Translations under genes and position numbers: made by a program
NCBI GenBank assembly: GCA_964522445.1
Contig: CAZFUY010000037.1
Span: forward strand, 1 to 24,905
Source of the DNA: CAZFUY01 sp964522445
Lineage (GTDB): Bacteria; Pseudomonadota; Gammaproteobacteria; SZUA-229
Direction of reading: 5' to 3'
Length of the DNA stretch: 24,905 nt
The notes under the pieces: generated by a model
Seen by the model: the letters and a program-made list of their open reading frames with translations, nothing else
The model's database searches: none
Told to the model about the DNA's origin: nothing
Shown here: piece by piece, positions 1-7,378 of the stretch
How positions within the stretch are numbered: the stretch's first letter is position 1
Layout: every line of letters begins with the position of its first letter

Positions 1-1720
1 CATTTTCACGATTTGTAAAGCCGCAGCGTTGAATGTCTTCATCTGTGTTGCCTTCATAAGCGCCTGCCATCAGCTGACTATGTGCAACGCCCACTTTTAA
101 TTCGCCACGATTAATTAAGATATTCATGTCGCCAATAAAGCCTTTTTCATTTTCAGAAAACTTTTCAAAGAGTTCTGGATGAATAACTGTGCCATCGGTT
201 TCTTTTAATAATGGGAAAGGATTAGCCCAGTAGCTACTTTCTTTTGCGCCACGATGAGTTTGAGTTGAGCCAGCAGCAACACGTTCACCAAGACGGAAAT
301 GCTCAAGAGCATCTTCGATATGCATGTCTGATTGAATAGTGGATTCGCCAGGTTCAATTAAAGTGAAGTTATTCATGTACAGTAAAACATCAAGTGGATC
401 ATCACGGAAAAGTTCATTAACGTCTGTTACGGGAACAATTTGTCGTGCATTTGATCCAGTGTCTTTGTTGTAACCAACTTCACGTCCCTGCATTTCCAGT
501 TTTGCTTCTTCACTAAAACCATCAAGGCAGGCAAATGCGCCTGTTTCTGTGCCTGAAAAAATGGGGCGTGTAATATCATCATCGTTGTTTTTCTGTAAAC
601 GAATTTTACCCATGTCATCTGCTTTAATTAGCATCTCAGCAATATAAGGCTGGTCCTTTTCATTGAAGCGAACGGCATAACGAGTACAGCCGCAATGCAG
701 TGGCAATGCGCCATCTAAAATAGCTAATACATTATGTAATGTAAGAATAGGTTTTTTACAATAGCCAAAATATTTTAATTCATCTATATCAGGAACGAGG
801 CCAATAAGTAACTCATTTTCTTTGTCGTAGTAGTAACCTAAATCTTCTTCTGTTGCATTAGGGAAGCCGAAGAAGAAAATGCCATCAGCTTTTCGATTTT
901 TGATTATGTCCATAACACTGGCAAATGGGAAAAGATTTAAGATGCCAGGTTCCATTTCTATGCAACCACGAGATTTATGGATGTAGGTAATAATAAGTGA
1001 AGTGCCTACCTGTAATGGCACAGAAACCCAGTCATCAATATTTACTTCGCCAAGACGTAATGGATTATGATCTAGCTCATAAAATGGTTTTGCGCGCTTA
1101 TTTGATGGCGTTGAATAATCAATGCCAGTTTTCATATCCGCTGCAATAGTTAATGGGATATGAGATAAAACAGAATAATCAGCTGGGTAATTAAAGTAAT
1201 GGCCTGAAATTTCGCCAGCTGTTACGTTAGGCGATGCGTCCATACCGGCAGTACGGCGAACGCCCTGTTCCAGTCCTACTTTATTTAGAAATACACGTCG
1301 TGTTTCAAGAACAAGCTCGGCAACTTTCTGTGATTTGTCGCTTACTTTTTCTTTAACGGTATCAGGTGTTTCAAGGCCGGTAGAAACGACATCGTTCTGT
1401 AGACGAACAAGGCGAGAATAGCCTGCACCACGATAGTGATGAAATGCGCCATTCATAAAGCGAACCAGCTCACGAGCATGCTCTTCCTGTGCCTTGCTGG
1501 CAAAACCATCGGATTCCAGGATTTTGATCAGGTCACGAACTCGGACATGATTAATAAAATCAATTTTCTGCTCGGATTCCTGTTTCTGGTTATCTGAGCG
1601 ATTTTCCAGATCTGATATAAAGGTTGCTTTATATATTTTAAGGAATCGTGCAAAAGCCAGGCTTCTCAGAAGCTGGCCAGGAGTGTTACAGCCGTCGCGT
1701 ATTTCTAAAATTTGTTCCAT
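1..1720 (-). CDS. Large cytoplasmic protein, family not recognised (3' end beyond window)
   Basis: An open frame of 573 codons begins at the ATG at 1718-1720 and runs off the left edge without a stop. No signal peptide or membrane helix is visible, so it is probably soluble and cytoplasmic. The N-terminal 200 residues are mostly helical in character and rich in charged residues. The C-terminal part has a pattern (HFRLGERVAAG, then a Gly/Glu turn and an Asn-Pro-Phe, then ILINRGEL) that faintly recalls the substrate-binding half of ATP-dependent PEP carboxykinases. However, I see no GxxGxGKT phosphate loop where that family needs one. I therefore do not assign a function. There is no strong ribosome binding site before the ATG, and no in-frame start lies in the 40 bases upstream. 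Codon use and length make a real gene almost certain. Confidence 0.85.
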   Translation of the reverse strand, partial: MEQILEIRDGCNTPGQLLRSLAFARFLKIYKATFISDLENRSDNQKQESEQKIDFINHVRVRDLIKILESDGFASKAQEEHARELVRFMNGAFHHYRGAGYSRLVRLQNDVVSTGLETPDTVKEKVSDKSQKVAELVLETRRVFLNKVGLEQGVRRTAGMDASPNVTAGEISGHYFNYPADYSVLSHIPLTIAADMKTGIDYSTPSNKRAKPFYELDHNPLRLGEVNIDDWVSVPLQVGTSLIITYIHKSRGCIEMEPGILNLFPFASVMDIIKNRKADGIFFFGFPNATEEDLGYYYDKENELLIGLVPDIDELKYFGYCKKPILTLHNVLAILDGALPLHCGCTRYAVRFNEKDQPYIAEMLIKADDMGKIRLQKNNDDDITRPIFSGTETGAFACLDGFSEEAKLEMQGREVGYNKDTGSNARQIVPVTDVNELFRDDPLDVLLYMNNFTLIEPGESTIQSDMHIEDALEHFRLGERVAAGSTQTHRGAKESSYWANPFPLLKETDGTVIHPELFEKFSENEKGFIGDMNILINRGELKVGVAHSQLMAGAYEGNTDEDIQRCGFTNREN

Positions 1721-1871
1721 AGCATCTTGAATTTCTATTAATAGAGGGTGCGAATAATAAACTGTATCGGCTGTTCAGGCCAATTAGCTATTTATAGACA
1801 GCTATTAATAATATTTAATGCCAGGAAATAAATTATATTTATTCTATTAATCAATAGCTTATAGTTGTTTT

Positions 1872-2225
1872 CTAAGATATGAACAATTCAGAGGTGTCTG
1901 CGTAAATCTGGTAATTAATGACTTTACTACCTTCCATTTTGAAAATATTGGCAAAAGGCACAGATAAAGTAGTGTCATTATGGCGAGTATAAGTTACCAG
2001 TCCCTGAATGAAGATATATTCATTAATAGCCCAGTTATTCTCAATTGAATGTTCAATTGCTTTAATGGCAGAAAAAAAACCAGCGACAGCCTCTTTGATA
2101 TTATTTTTTCCTGTCACCGCATCCGTATTGCCAAATTTAAAGCGGGCATTGTCTGTAAGATAATTAGAAAAAGCTTCTGCATCAAGGTTATCGATAGTGC
2201 TAAATAAATCAGTAATCCAGTTCAT
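1872..2225 (-). CDS. SnoaL/NTF2-like small protein
   Basis: This 117-residue protein has the layout of a SnoaL-like (NTF2 fold) polyketide-cyclase/isomerase domain. An N-terminal helix (MNWITDLFSTIDNLD) is followed by a conserved loop with LTDNARFKFGN, a helix, and alternating beta strands ending in a YADTSEL segment. The fold makes a cone-shaped pocket used by small enzymes and by many uncharacterised binding proteins, so the substrate cannot be given. There is no signal peptide. The start ATG at 2223-2225 is preceded by a modest GGA purine stretch. It lies divergently from the OmpA lipoprotein gene and shares its 194-base upstream region. Its gap to the next minus-strand gene is about 150 bases, so it may or may not be co-transcribed with it. 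Confidence 0.8.
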   Translation of the reverse strand: MNWITDLFSTIDNLDAEAFSNYLTDNARFKFGNTDAVTGKNNIKEAVAGFFSAIKAIEHSIENNWAINEYIFIQGLVTYTRHNDTTLSVPFANIFKMEGSKVINYQIYADTSELFIS

Positions 2226-2291
2226 TATATTTCCAGTGTATTCAGAGATTAGAAGGCAAATTGCACGGTAAATTTAGAAAATTGATTATGC

Positions 2292-2308
2292 CACAATTGA
2301 GCATAATT
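2292..2308 (+). promoter_or_regulatory. 10-bp phased direct repeat, candidate PdsR-type operator
   Basis: CACAATT (2292-2298) and CATAATT (2302-2308) lie exactly 10 bases apart, upstream of the OmpA lipoprotein gene. The same arrangement occurs upstream of pdsR at 6027-6043. OmpR/PhoB-type regulators bind direct repeats of this phasing. The identity of the protein that binds here is inferred. Confidence 0.45.
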
Positions 2309-2419
2309 CATCGCTGAAAATTCAGATTTCATCCATTTAGAAACCATAGTCTAACTGTAAATTAATAATCAGAGCAGTACAAAAGGTGCTGTGATTAATG
2401 GATAAACGAGGATCTAATT

Positions 2420-3064
2420 ATGAACAGAAAAAGATTATATATTGCGATGACATTAGTGCTGCCTGCTTTTATTGCAGTGGGTTGTGGTAGTAATAATACG
2501 CGGTCTATTGCTGAAGAAAACCCAATAATTAAAGCAACTGAAATACAGAAAGAAAATTTCCAGAATAAAACTGAAGAAGTGATGTTAGAAAGCAAACAGC
2601 CTGATACCCCAACAGAAGTAAACAGGGATGAGTCTGGTGATTATAAACTGGCAGAAATAAAAGAAGGTGAGCAGGAGCAGACTATTGAATCTGTGAATAG
2701 TAAAGATGAGTCACCTCAGCCAGATCAGGTCAGTATTTATTTTGAAACAAATGAAATTAATGTGAAGCAGAGAGATTATGAAAATTTGATATCTCATGCA
2801 GAGTATTTAATAAAAAATCCTGAGATTAAATTAATATTAACAGGTCATACCGATCAAAGTGGAAATATTGAGTACAACAAAAAACTGGCTATGAAACGTT
2901 CAAAATCAGTTGCCCAGGTTTTAATTGAATATGGTGTTCAGGCTGGGCAAATTATTACTAAAAGCATGGGGGAAAATGCGCCGCTATCAGGACTTGAGCA
3001 TACTGTGTATGACCGGCGTGTAGATATAGAATACATACAGGAAACGCAGTTAACTGAAAGATAA
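2420..3064 (+). CDS. OmpA-family outer-membrane lipoprotein (possible PdsO)
   Basis: This 214-residue lipoprotein probably tethers the outer membrane to peptidoglycan. A signal peptide ends in a lipobox (IAVGC) with the lipidated Cys at position 22. Residues 25-100 form a Gln/Glu/Asp-rich low-complexity linker. Residues about 103-205 form an OmpA C-terminal domain with the ligand-binding pattern TGHTD...YN..L...R (D145, R160), the residues that hold diaminopimelate in this family. A GAGGA ribosome binding site (2408-2412) sits 7 bases before the ATG. The gene converges on the pdsS/pdsR pair, and an OmpA-family protein (PdsO) is a known member of dedicated-sortase loci, so this may be the local PdsO. 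The domain call is firm; the PdsO identity is inferred from context and would need a family profile match. Confidence 0.9.
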   Translation: MNRKRLYIAMTLVLPAFIAVGCGSNNTRSIAEENPIIKATEIQKENFQNKTEEVMLESKQPDTPTEVNRDESGDYKLAEIKEGEQEQTIESVNSKDESPQPDQVSIYFETNEINVKQRDYENLISHAEYLIKNPEIKLILTGHTDQSGNIEYNKKLAMKRSKSVAQVLIEYGVQAGQIITKSMGENAPLSGLEHTVYDRRVDIEYIQETQLTER

Positions 3065-3092
3065 TAAAAGCAACTCTGGAGGAGGGTGTTTC

Positions 3093-3136
3093 CGCCTGTA
3101 TTAGCTGAGATGTTAAACAGGCGTTTTTTATTTTTT
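3093..3136 (+). terminator. Rho-independent terminator after the OmpA lipoprotein
   Basis: A 7-bp stem, CGCCTGT (3093-3099) with ACAGGCG (3117-3123), has a 17-base loop and is followed by a run of Ts interrupted once (3124-3136). It lies 28 bases after the stop codon, just before the convergent kinase gene. Confidence 0.75.
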
Positions 3137-3143
3137 ATATGAA

Positions 3144-5249
3144 TTATTTATCTATAAAAACGGGGAGTTTTATAATGAATTCAACACCTGAATTATCATT
3201 AAGGTTTTGTGCAAAAATAATTCCTTTATGTGCGTCGACAATTAGCTTGACAATATAAAGCCCTAATCCTAAATGGGGTTGATCTGTTTTTTGTTCTCGA
3301 ATGCTAACCATAGAATCAAATAACTGTGTTTTCATATGCTCTGGTAGCAATGAGCCTTTGTTTATAATGCTAATTATTATATGGTTTTTATTTGCAGATG
3401 TTTTAATTGTGATCTTGCTATTTTCTGGGCTAAAACTAACAGCATTGCTAATTATTTTATCTAACATCTGTACAATAAGTTCAGGCGAGCCATTAATTAA
3501 AAATATATTATTACAGCCTGTTTTATTGAATTCTCTTTGGGGATAGATATCTCTATAAGCCTCTGTGCTGCTATTAATAATGTCGCATATATTAAATGTT
3601 TCAGGGTCTGTAGATTCAATGCTTTGCTCAACTCGGCTGGCTTCGCTCATGGTGGTAATTATTTTGCTTAAGCGTTCGCTGCCTTCTCTGGCTCGTTGAG
3701 CATATGTTTTTGCGTCTTCTGGAATATCTTTTTCTGCCAGATTATCCAGTGATGATTGTACAACTGCCAGAGGTGTTCGTAACTCATGGGAAAGTTTTGA
3801 GGCTAATGATTTAAGGTATTGAGTATATTCGCTTAAACGATTATTCATAGTTGAAAAGCTTCTGGATAAATCACCCAGTTCGTCTTTTGCTTTAGATGCT
3901 GTAAATTTATGGTTAACTGTGCCATCAGATGAGATGATATGATCAGTTGCATTGCGTAGTTTTCGGATGCGGAAAGATAAAAAAGTAGCGTATCCCAGTA
4001 GTCCTGTTATTGAAATTAAAATAGCAATAGAGCTAAGAGATATTAATCGACTTAAGGCTTTATTTGTTAAAGTTAAAATAGCATCGCTGCTTTGATCTGC
4101 TATAACGACGGCAACCACCTGCTCATCAATTACAACTGGATAGCTGGCAGATACAATTGCATTGTTTGATCTTATTGGTTTGTACCATGAAGTGCTTTCC
4201 TTATTGGCTAATGCCTGTTTAATAATATCTCCAGATAGCTTTCCCTGAGATTGTTTTATTGCCTCTTCTGTGTAGTCAGGTGAATCCATAATAAAATGAT
4301 AAAGCTGGTTTAATATAGATAATAAAGTATCGTTAAGTTCTATATTTTGATTTACAGGGTTTTTAACTTTAGCTGATCCGGCACTGGCTAATAGCCAGCC
4401 CTGAATATTGGCAATGCGTAAACGTGCGTTATCCTGTTTGAATTTGTTTAATAGAGTTTCTAAATCCCTTGATGTTTGTATGAGTAAACCATTGTTTTTA
4501 TCAGTTAAATAATCCCATGTTCCAAACCAGCCAGAACTACTGGTTTCTATATTTTTATCAATATCTATAATAGATAGATTTATATTTGAAGGGATTAATT
4601 TTAAGGGTATACGTAGTTCAATATTATAACCGTCAGAAGTGTCCTGCCATTTTCCCTGAATGCGATTTTCTTTTTTTAGAAGAGGATTAAGAGAATTTTT
4701 GCCAGTAATATAACGAGCTGAAATATTCCCCGGTGCGCTTGTCTGTAATATGTATTTACGGGACTTGCCGTTTTTCTGTTTTAATAATAACTGTAATCGA
4801 TCACCATTAATCAGGCTATTAGAGGGTTTATGATAAATAACCTGATGGTCTTTAACTGTTAAATATAGATAGAGGTAAGACTTATAAGTGGCGGCAACAA
4901 GCCCTGCAGTATTATCTTTTTCTGACTCTATCTGATTGTTAAAGTAATGAATTTCATCAATTAATCTTCCCCAGTCATCAGCATAACCATCTAATAATAT
5001 TTTTCTATCAAGTCGGTAGGCGTAGATATTGTCCTGAACACGTGTTTTGTTTTCTGTAAGCTGGTTGTATTGAAAAATGTCTTTGCCTTCATACGACAGG
5101 CTGTGAGCAATGGTTTTTGTGGTGCTTAATAAACTTTGTGCCTGACCTTCTCGTAAGGTGCTTTCCATTTCACGAATATACTCACAGCCAGCCCAGGGTA
5201 GAACCAGAGTTAGTGAGCTAAGAAAAATAAGCTGGGTGTGTAATTTCAT
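3144..5249 (-). CDS. pdsS: Dedicated-sortase-system sensor histidine kinase PdsS
   Basis: A 701-residue membrane sensor kinase. The N-terminus has a hydrophobic segment (about 5-22) followed by EYIREMESTLREGQ, a stretch I associate with the proteobacterial dedicated-sortase kinase family. Residues about 75-260 form a periplasmic carbohydrate-binding/DOMON-like (CBM9-type) domain (LDGYADDW, NGDRLQLLL, YNIELRIP), so the stimulus is probably a cell-surface ligand. A second membrane helix is at about 403-425, then HAMP, then HisKA with the phospho-acceptor H488 (SHELRTPL). The N box holds N602, and a GLGLYIVKLI G2 box is at about 661-670. The G1 position reads INKG instead of the usual D-x-G-x-G. 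The stop is 16 bases upstream of nothing else on this strand; the start follows the regulator gene by 16 bases, so pdsR-pdsS form an operon. PdsS phosphorylates PdsR. Confidence 0.9.
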   Translation of the reverse strand: MKLHTQLIFLSSLTLVLPWAGCEYIREMESTLREGQAQSLLSTTKTIAHSLSYEGKDIFQYNQLTENKTRVQDNIYAYRLDRKILLDGYADDWGRLIDEIHYFNNQIESEKDNTAGLVAATYKSYLYLYLTVKDHQVIYHKPSNSLINGDRLQLLLKQKNGKSRKYILQTSAPGNISARYITGKNSLNPLLKKENRIQGKWQDTSDGYNIELRIPLKLIPSNINLSIIDIDKNIETSSSGWFGTWDYLTDKNNGLLIQTSRDLETLLNKFKQDNARLRIANIQGWLLASAGSAKVKNPVNQNIELNDTLLSILNQLYHFIMDSPDYTEEAIKQSQGKLSGDIIKQALANKESTSWYKPIRSNNAIVSASYPVVIDEQVVAVVIADQSSDAILTLTNKALSRLISLSSIAILISITGLLGYATFLSFRIRKLRNATDHIISSDGTVNHKFTASKAKDELGDLSRSFSTMNNRLSEYTQYLKSLASKLSHELRTPLAVVQSSLDNLAEKDIPEDAKTYAQRAREGSERLSKIITTMSEASRVEQSIESTDPETFNICDIINSSTEAYRDIYPQREFNKTGCNNIFLINGSPELIVQMLDKIISNAVSFSPENSKITIKTSANKNHIIISIINKGSLLPEHMKTQLFDSMVSIREQKTDQPHLGLGLYIVKLIVDAHKGIIFAQNLNDNSGVEFIIKLPVFIDK

Positions 5250-5265
5250 TTAAGTATAAATATGT

Positions 5266-5961
5266 TTATTTTGCGATATTCCATCTATAACCAAATCCAT
5301 ACACGGTTTCTATGGCAGCAAAGTTATTATCAATCGCTGAAAACTTTTTTCTAATGCGTTTTATATGTGATGTAATTGTATTGTCGTCAAGTACAACATT
5401 TGCGGCATCCATTAACTGTTGTCTATTTTTTACATGTCCCGGATGTTGGGCTAATGCGTAAACTAACCAGAACTCGGTGAGTGTAAGAATAATATTCTGA
5501 TCTTTCCAGCTAGCAATCATTCTATCCATGTCCATAATTAAGTTGTCATGCTCCAGTGTATTGGATTTTGGTGCGTGTTGTTTTATTGCATCCATACGTC
5601 TTAGTAATGCAACAATGCGTGCTACTAAATGAGGAAGACTGATGTTCTTAGTTAAATAATCGTCAGCACCTAATCGCAGGCCAGAGATAGCATCTAATTC
5701 GCTGTCACGTGCAGTGAGAAAAATAATGGGTAAATGGGGCGCCATTGAGCGTAGGTCATGACATAGTTCAAAGCCCCCTTCTATTTCATCTTCCAGACCT
5801 ACATCGATAATAGCTAAATCAGGTAGTTGTTTTTCAAATGCCAGCATGGCCTGTTTGCGGTTGACGTACAGGCTGACCTGATAGCCATTGCGGCTAAGAA
5901 CATCTTTATAGTTTTCACGAATGGCTTCTTCGTCTTCGACTATGGCAATGTGGTGTGCCAT
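5266..5961 (-). CDS. pdsR: Dedicated-sortase-system response regulator PdsR
   Basis: A 231-residue OmpR/PhoB-type response regulator. The receiver domain (about 4-120) has the acidic pocket (D10, E11), phospho-acceptor D53 (IIDVG), T83 and K105. Residues about 135-229 are a winged-helix DNA-binding domain ending in ETVYGFGYRW, the typical wing. The receiver, with DEIEGGFELCHDLR and GLRLGADDYLTK, closely matches my memory of the proteobacterial dedicated-sortase regulator family rather than ordinary OmpR paralogues. The gene is first in the pdsR-pdsS operon. The promoter region (5962-6136) is shared with a divergent small-protein gene and contains a 10-bp phased direct repeat that could be its own operator. 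In known loci of this type the pair sits beside a sortase and its substrate; neither is in this window. Confidence 0.93.
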   Translation of the reverse strand: MAHHIAIVEDEEAIRENYKDVLSRNGYQVSLYVNRKQAMLAFEKQLPDLAIIDVGLEDEIEGGFELCHDLRSMAPHLPIIFLTARDSELDAISGLRLGADDYLTKNISLPHLVARIVALLRRMDAIKQHAPKSNTLEHDNLIMDMDRMIASWKDQNIILTLTEFWLVYALAQHPGHVKNRQQLMDAANVVLDDNTITSHIKRIRKKFSAIDNNFAAIETVYGFGYRWNIAK

Positions 5962-6026
5962 TTGTGGCTCCTGTTTAAATTTTGCTGTTAATAATAACGT
6001 GATTTAGGGGATTTATCTGTGCTTGC

Positions 6027-6043
6027 CATAATTCATCATAATT
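6027..6043 (+). promoter_or_regulatory. 10-bp phased direct repeat between pdsR and divergent gene
   Basis: CATAATT occurs at 6027-6033 and again at 6037-6043, exactly one helical turn apart. The 11-mer CATAATTCATC (6027-6037) is also found at 2302-2312 upstream of the OmpA lipoprotein. A further shared string, TAACTGT, follows each repeat (2352-2358 and 6094-6100) at a distance of 50 or 57 bases. This is a candidate operator for PdsR; the binder is inferred. Confidence 0.5.
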
Positions 6044-6136
6044 GCCCTGCATATTGCCATTTTTGCTCCCGGATTTAACCAGCTTATATTAGTTAACTGT
6101 TAATAAATAAAATAGTTACAGAGGAGTTATCGAATT

Positions 6137-6457
6137 ATGTTTATTACGAGTCAACAAAAAACTATTAGTTTCAAATCAATTGATTTGTGTTGCATGCAAA
6201 AACAATCGGCTGACTGGGTTGTTATATCCAGAGGAGAATACCGTCGCCTGAATGTTTTTCAGGGGCTATTGCTGTTTATTTTATTAGGCTTATTGCCTGG
6301 TCTGGTATGGGCGAATTCGCAGGTTATAGATGATAATGTTAAAACAGGTGTGAAAAAAATACAGAAAGCATTGAACGTAAGGATAGAAGAAGATGTTTTT
6401 AAAATTGATGACATGGTTGCAGGAATTTCTGTTAAGCCGTGTTTCAAAAAAGACTAA
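6137..6457 (+). CDS. Small exported or membrane-anchored protein, unknown
   Basis: A 106-residue protein that I do not recognise. Residues 1-38 are polar and contain adjacent cysteines. Residues about 39-59 are a strongly hydrophobic helix (FQGLLLFILLGLLPGLVWA) that ends in an Ala followed by Asn-Ser, so it could be a late signal peptide cleaved after VWA or an uncleaved anchor. The remaining 47 residues are charged and lysine-rich with one cysteine (KPCFKKD). A GAGGAG ribosome binding site (6121-6126) stands 10 bases before the ATG, supporting translation. The gene is divergent from pdsR and shares its operator-like repeat, which is where a Pds sortase substrate might be expected. It is far too short to be that substrate, so it is either a new member or a remnant. 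Confidence 0.6.
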   Translation: MFITSQQKTISFKSIDLCCMQKQSADWVVISRGEYRRLNVFQGLLLFILLGLLPGLVWANSQVIDDNVKTGVKKIQKALNVRIEEDVFKIDDMVAGISVKPCFKKD

Positions 6458-6631
6458 ATTAGATATTGGAAAAAAGGCATTTATCTGAATAAGTAGATTT
6501 TCTATAGAACTATTAATTTTAATTACATGCACCTGTTTGGGTGAATTTTATCTGGATATACATTTGTATGACAGTAGTTGTTAAGAAAATAAAAAATATT
6601 TTAAATGTTAGTTAAATAATTGTTGAGTGAT

Positions 6632-6660
6632 TTGATAAGTTATTATTTTTTTACTATAAT
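6632..6660 (+). promoter_or_regulatory. Sigma70 promoter TTGATA-17-TATAAT
   Basis: TTGATA (6632-6637, five of six consensus bases) and TATAAT (6655-6660, perfect) are separated by exactly 17 bases. The predicted start near 6667 gives about 244 bases of leader before the secreted-protein gene at 6911, or an independent small RNA. It is the best consensus promoter I saw in the window. Confidence 0.7.
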
Positions 6661-6679
6661 CCTTCTCGTTATCTGATTC

Positions 6680-6864
6680 GTTTCTTAGCAGAGAAACTTA
6701 TTTCAGCTAAATTCGGTAATATGTTTCAGGGTTGTGGATATCAAAATACCTTGCATATATCCGCTAAATGAACAAAGTCCAAGTCAGAAAATCCTGGCAA
6801 ATTATAGTAATTTTTCAAAATACAGAAAAATTTGGTCTATGCTTTTATAAAGCATGGTTTTCTT
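6680..6864 (+). other. Structured leader or small-RNA candidate
   Basis: This part of the 453-base gene-free stretch 6458-6910 has no open frame of note. It contains a hairpin GTTTCT/AGAAAC (6680-6697) and a second one, ATGCTTT-TAT-AAAGCAT (6839-6855), followed by GGTTTTCTT. The latter could be a weak terminator, making 6667-6864 a small RNA, or an attenuator for the gene at 6911. The remainder (6458-6631) is simply AT-rich and I see nothing in it. Confidence 0.3.
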
Positions 6865-6910
6865 ATGTTTGTGAAAATATATTATTTAATAATAACTTAG
6901 AGAATTAATA

Positions 6911-7312
6911 ATGAAATTTATCCATATTTCAAAGGTGCTACCGCTAGTATTACTATTAGCCTTGCCCTTATCAATGGCGACTGCTTCGGATCGTGGTGTT
7001 TTTAAGAATAAGTCAGAAAAGCAGCATGAATTAACTAATCGAGAAGATAAAAAGCTGGCGGCTGAATTTAAAGCACAGTTTAGTGGAGCAAAACCAGGTG
7101 CTTTTCAGAAGATGAATAAGAACCCATGGCAGGCTAAAAAATTACGTCAACAGCATCGTGCAGATAGAGTGCTTAAAATGGCCGACACATGGGGTAGTTG
7201 TCGTGAGTATGCCTATAAACAACGAGGCCAGTGTTATGCAAGAGGCAGTGATGCTTATACCTGTGAGCGTTATTATGATGCGCGTGTTAAGCGCTGTAAT
7301 AATCAGTTCTAG
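6911..7312 (+). CDS. Basic secreted four-cysteine protein, unknown
   Basis: A 133-residue protein with a classical signal peptide (about 1-25, LLLALPLSMATA then SD). The mature part is strongly basic and hydrophilic, rich in Lys, Arg and Gln. It ends in a compact region with four cysteines (C97, C107, C118, C129) embedded in Tyr/Arg-rich sequence, which suggests two disulfides formed in the periplasm. I do not recognise the family. An AGAGAA purine stretch lies just upstream of the ATG. The gene is monocistronic: it has its own promoter at 6632-6660 and a strong terminator at 7337-7366. Its neighbours give no hint of function. Confidence 0.75.
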   Translation: MKFIHISKVLPLVLLLALPLSMATASDRGVFKNKSEKQHELTNREDKKLAAEFKAQFSGAKPGAFQKMNKNPWQAKKLRQQHRADRVLKMADTWGSCREYAYKQRGQCYARGSDAYTCERYYDARVKRCNNQF

Positions 7313-7336
7313 ATTATTACTTTAGTCAATAGACTG

Positions 7337-7366
7337 AAAAGCCCGATTGACTGATCGGGCTTTTTT
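7337..7366. terminator. Bidirectional terminator between convergent genes
   Basis: A perfect 11-bp stem, AAAAGCCCGAT (7337-7347) with ATCGGGCTTTT (7354-7364), has a 6-base loop. Ts follow on the plus strand and a shorter T run follows on the minus strand. It lies 24 bases after one stop codon and 12 bases from the other, so it can serve both genes. Confidence 0.9.
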
Positions 7367-7378
7367 AGTTTTGTATTA

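Noticed and set aside
427..618. Minus-strand open frame inside the first gene
   Set aside because: It overlaps the long frame in another phase, has unusual composition and no ribosome binding site.
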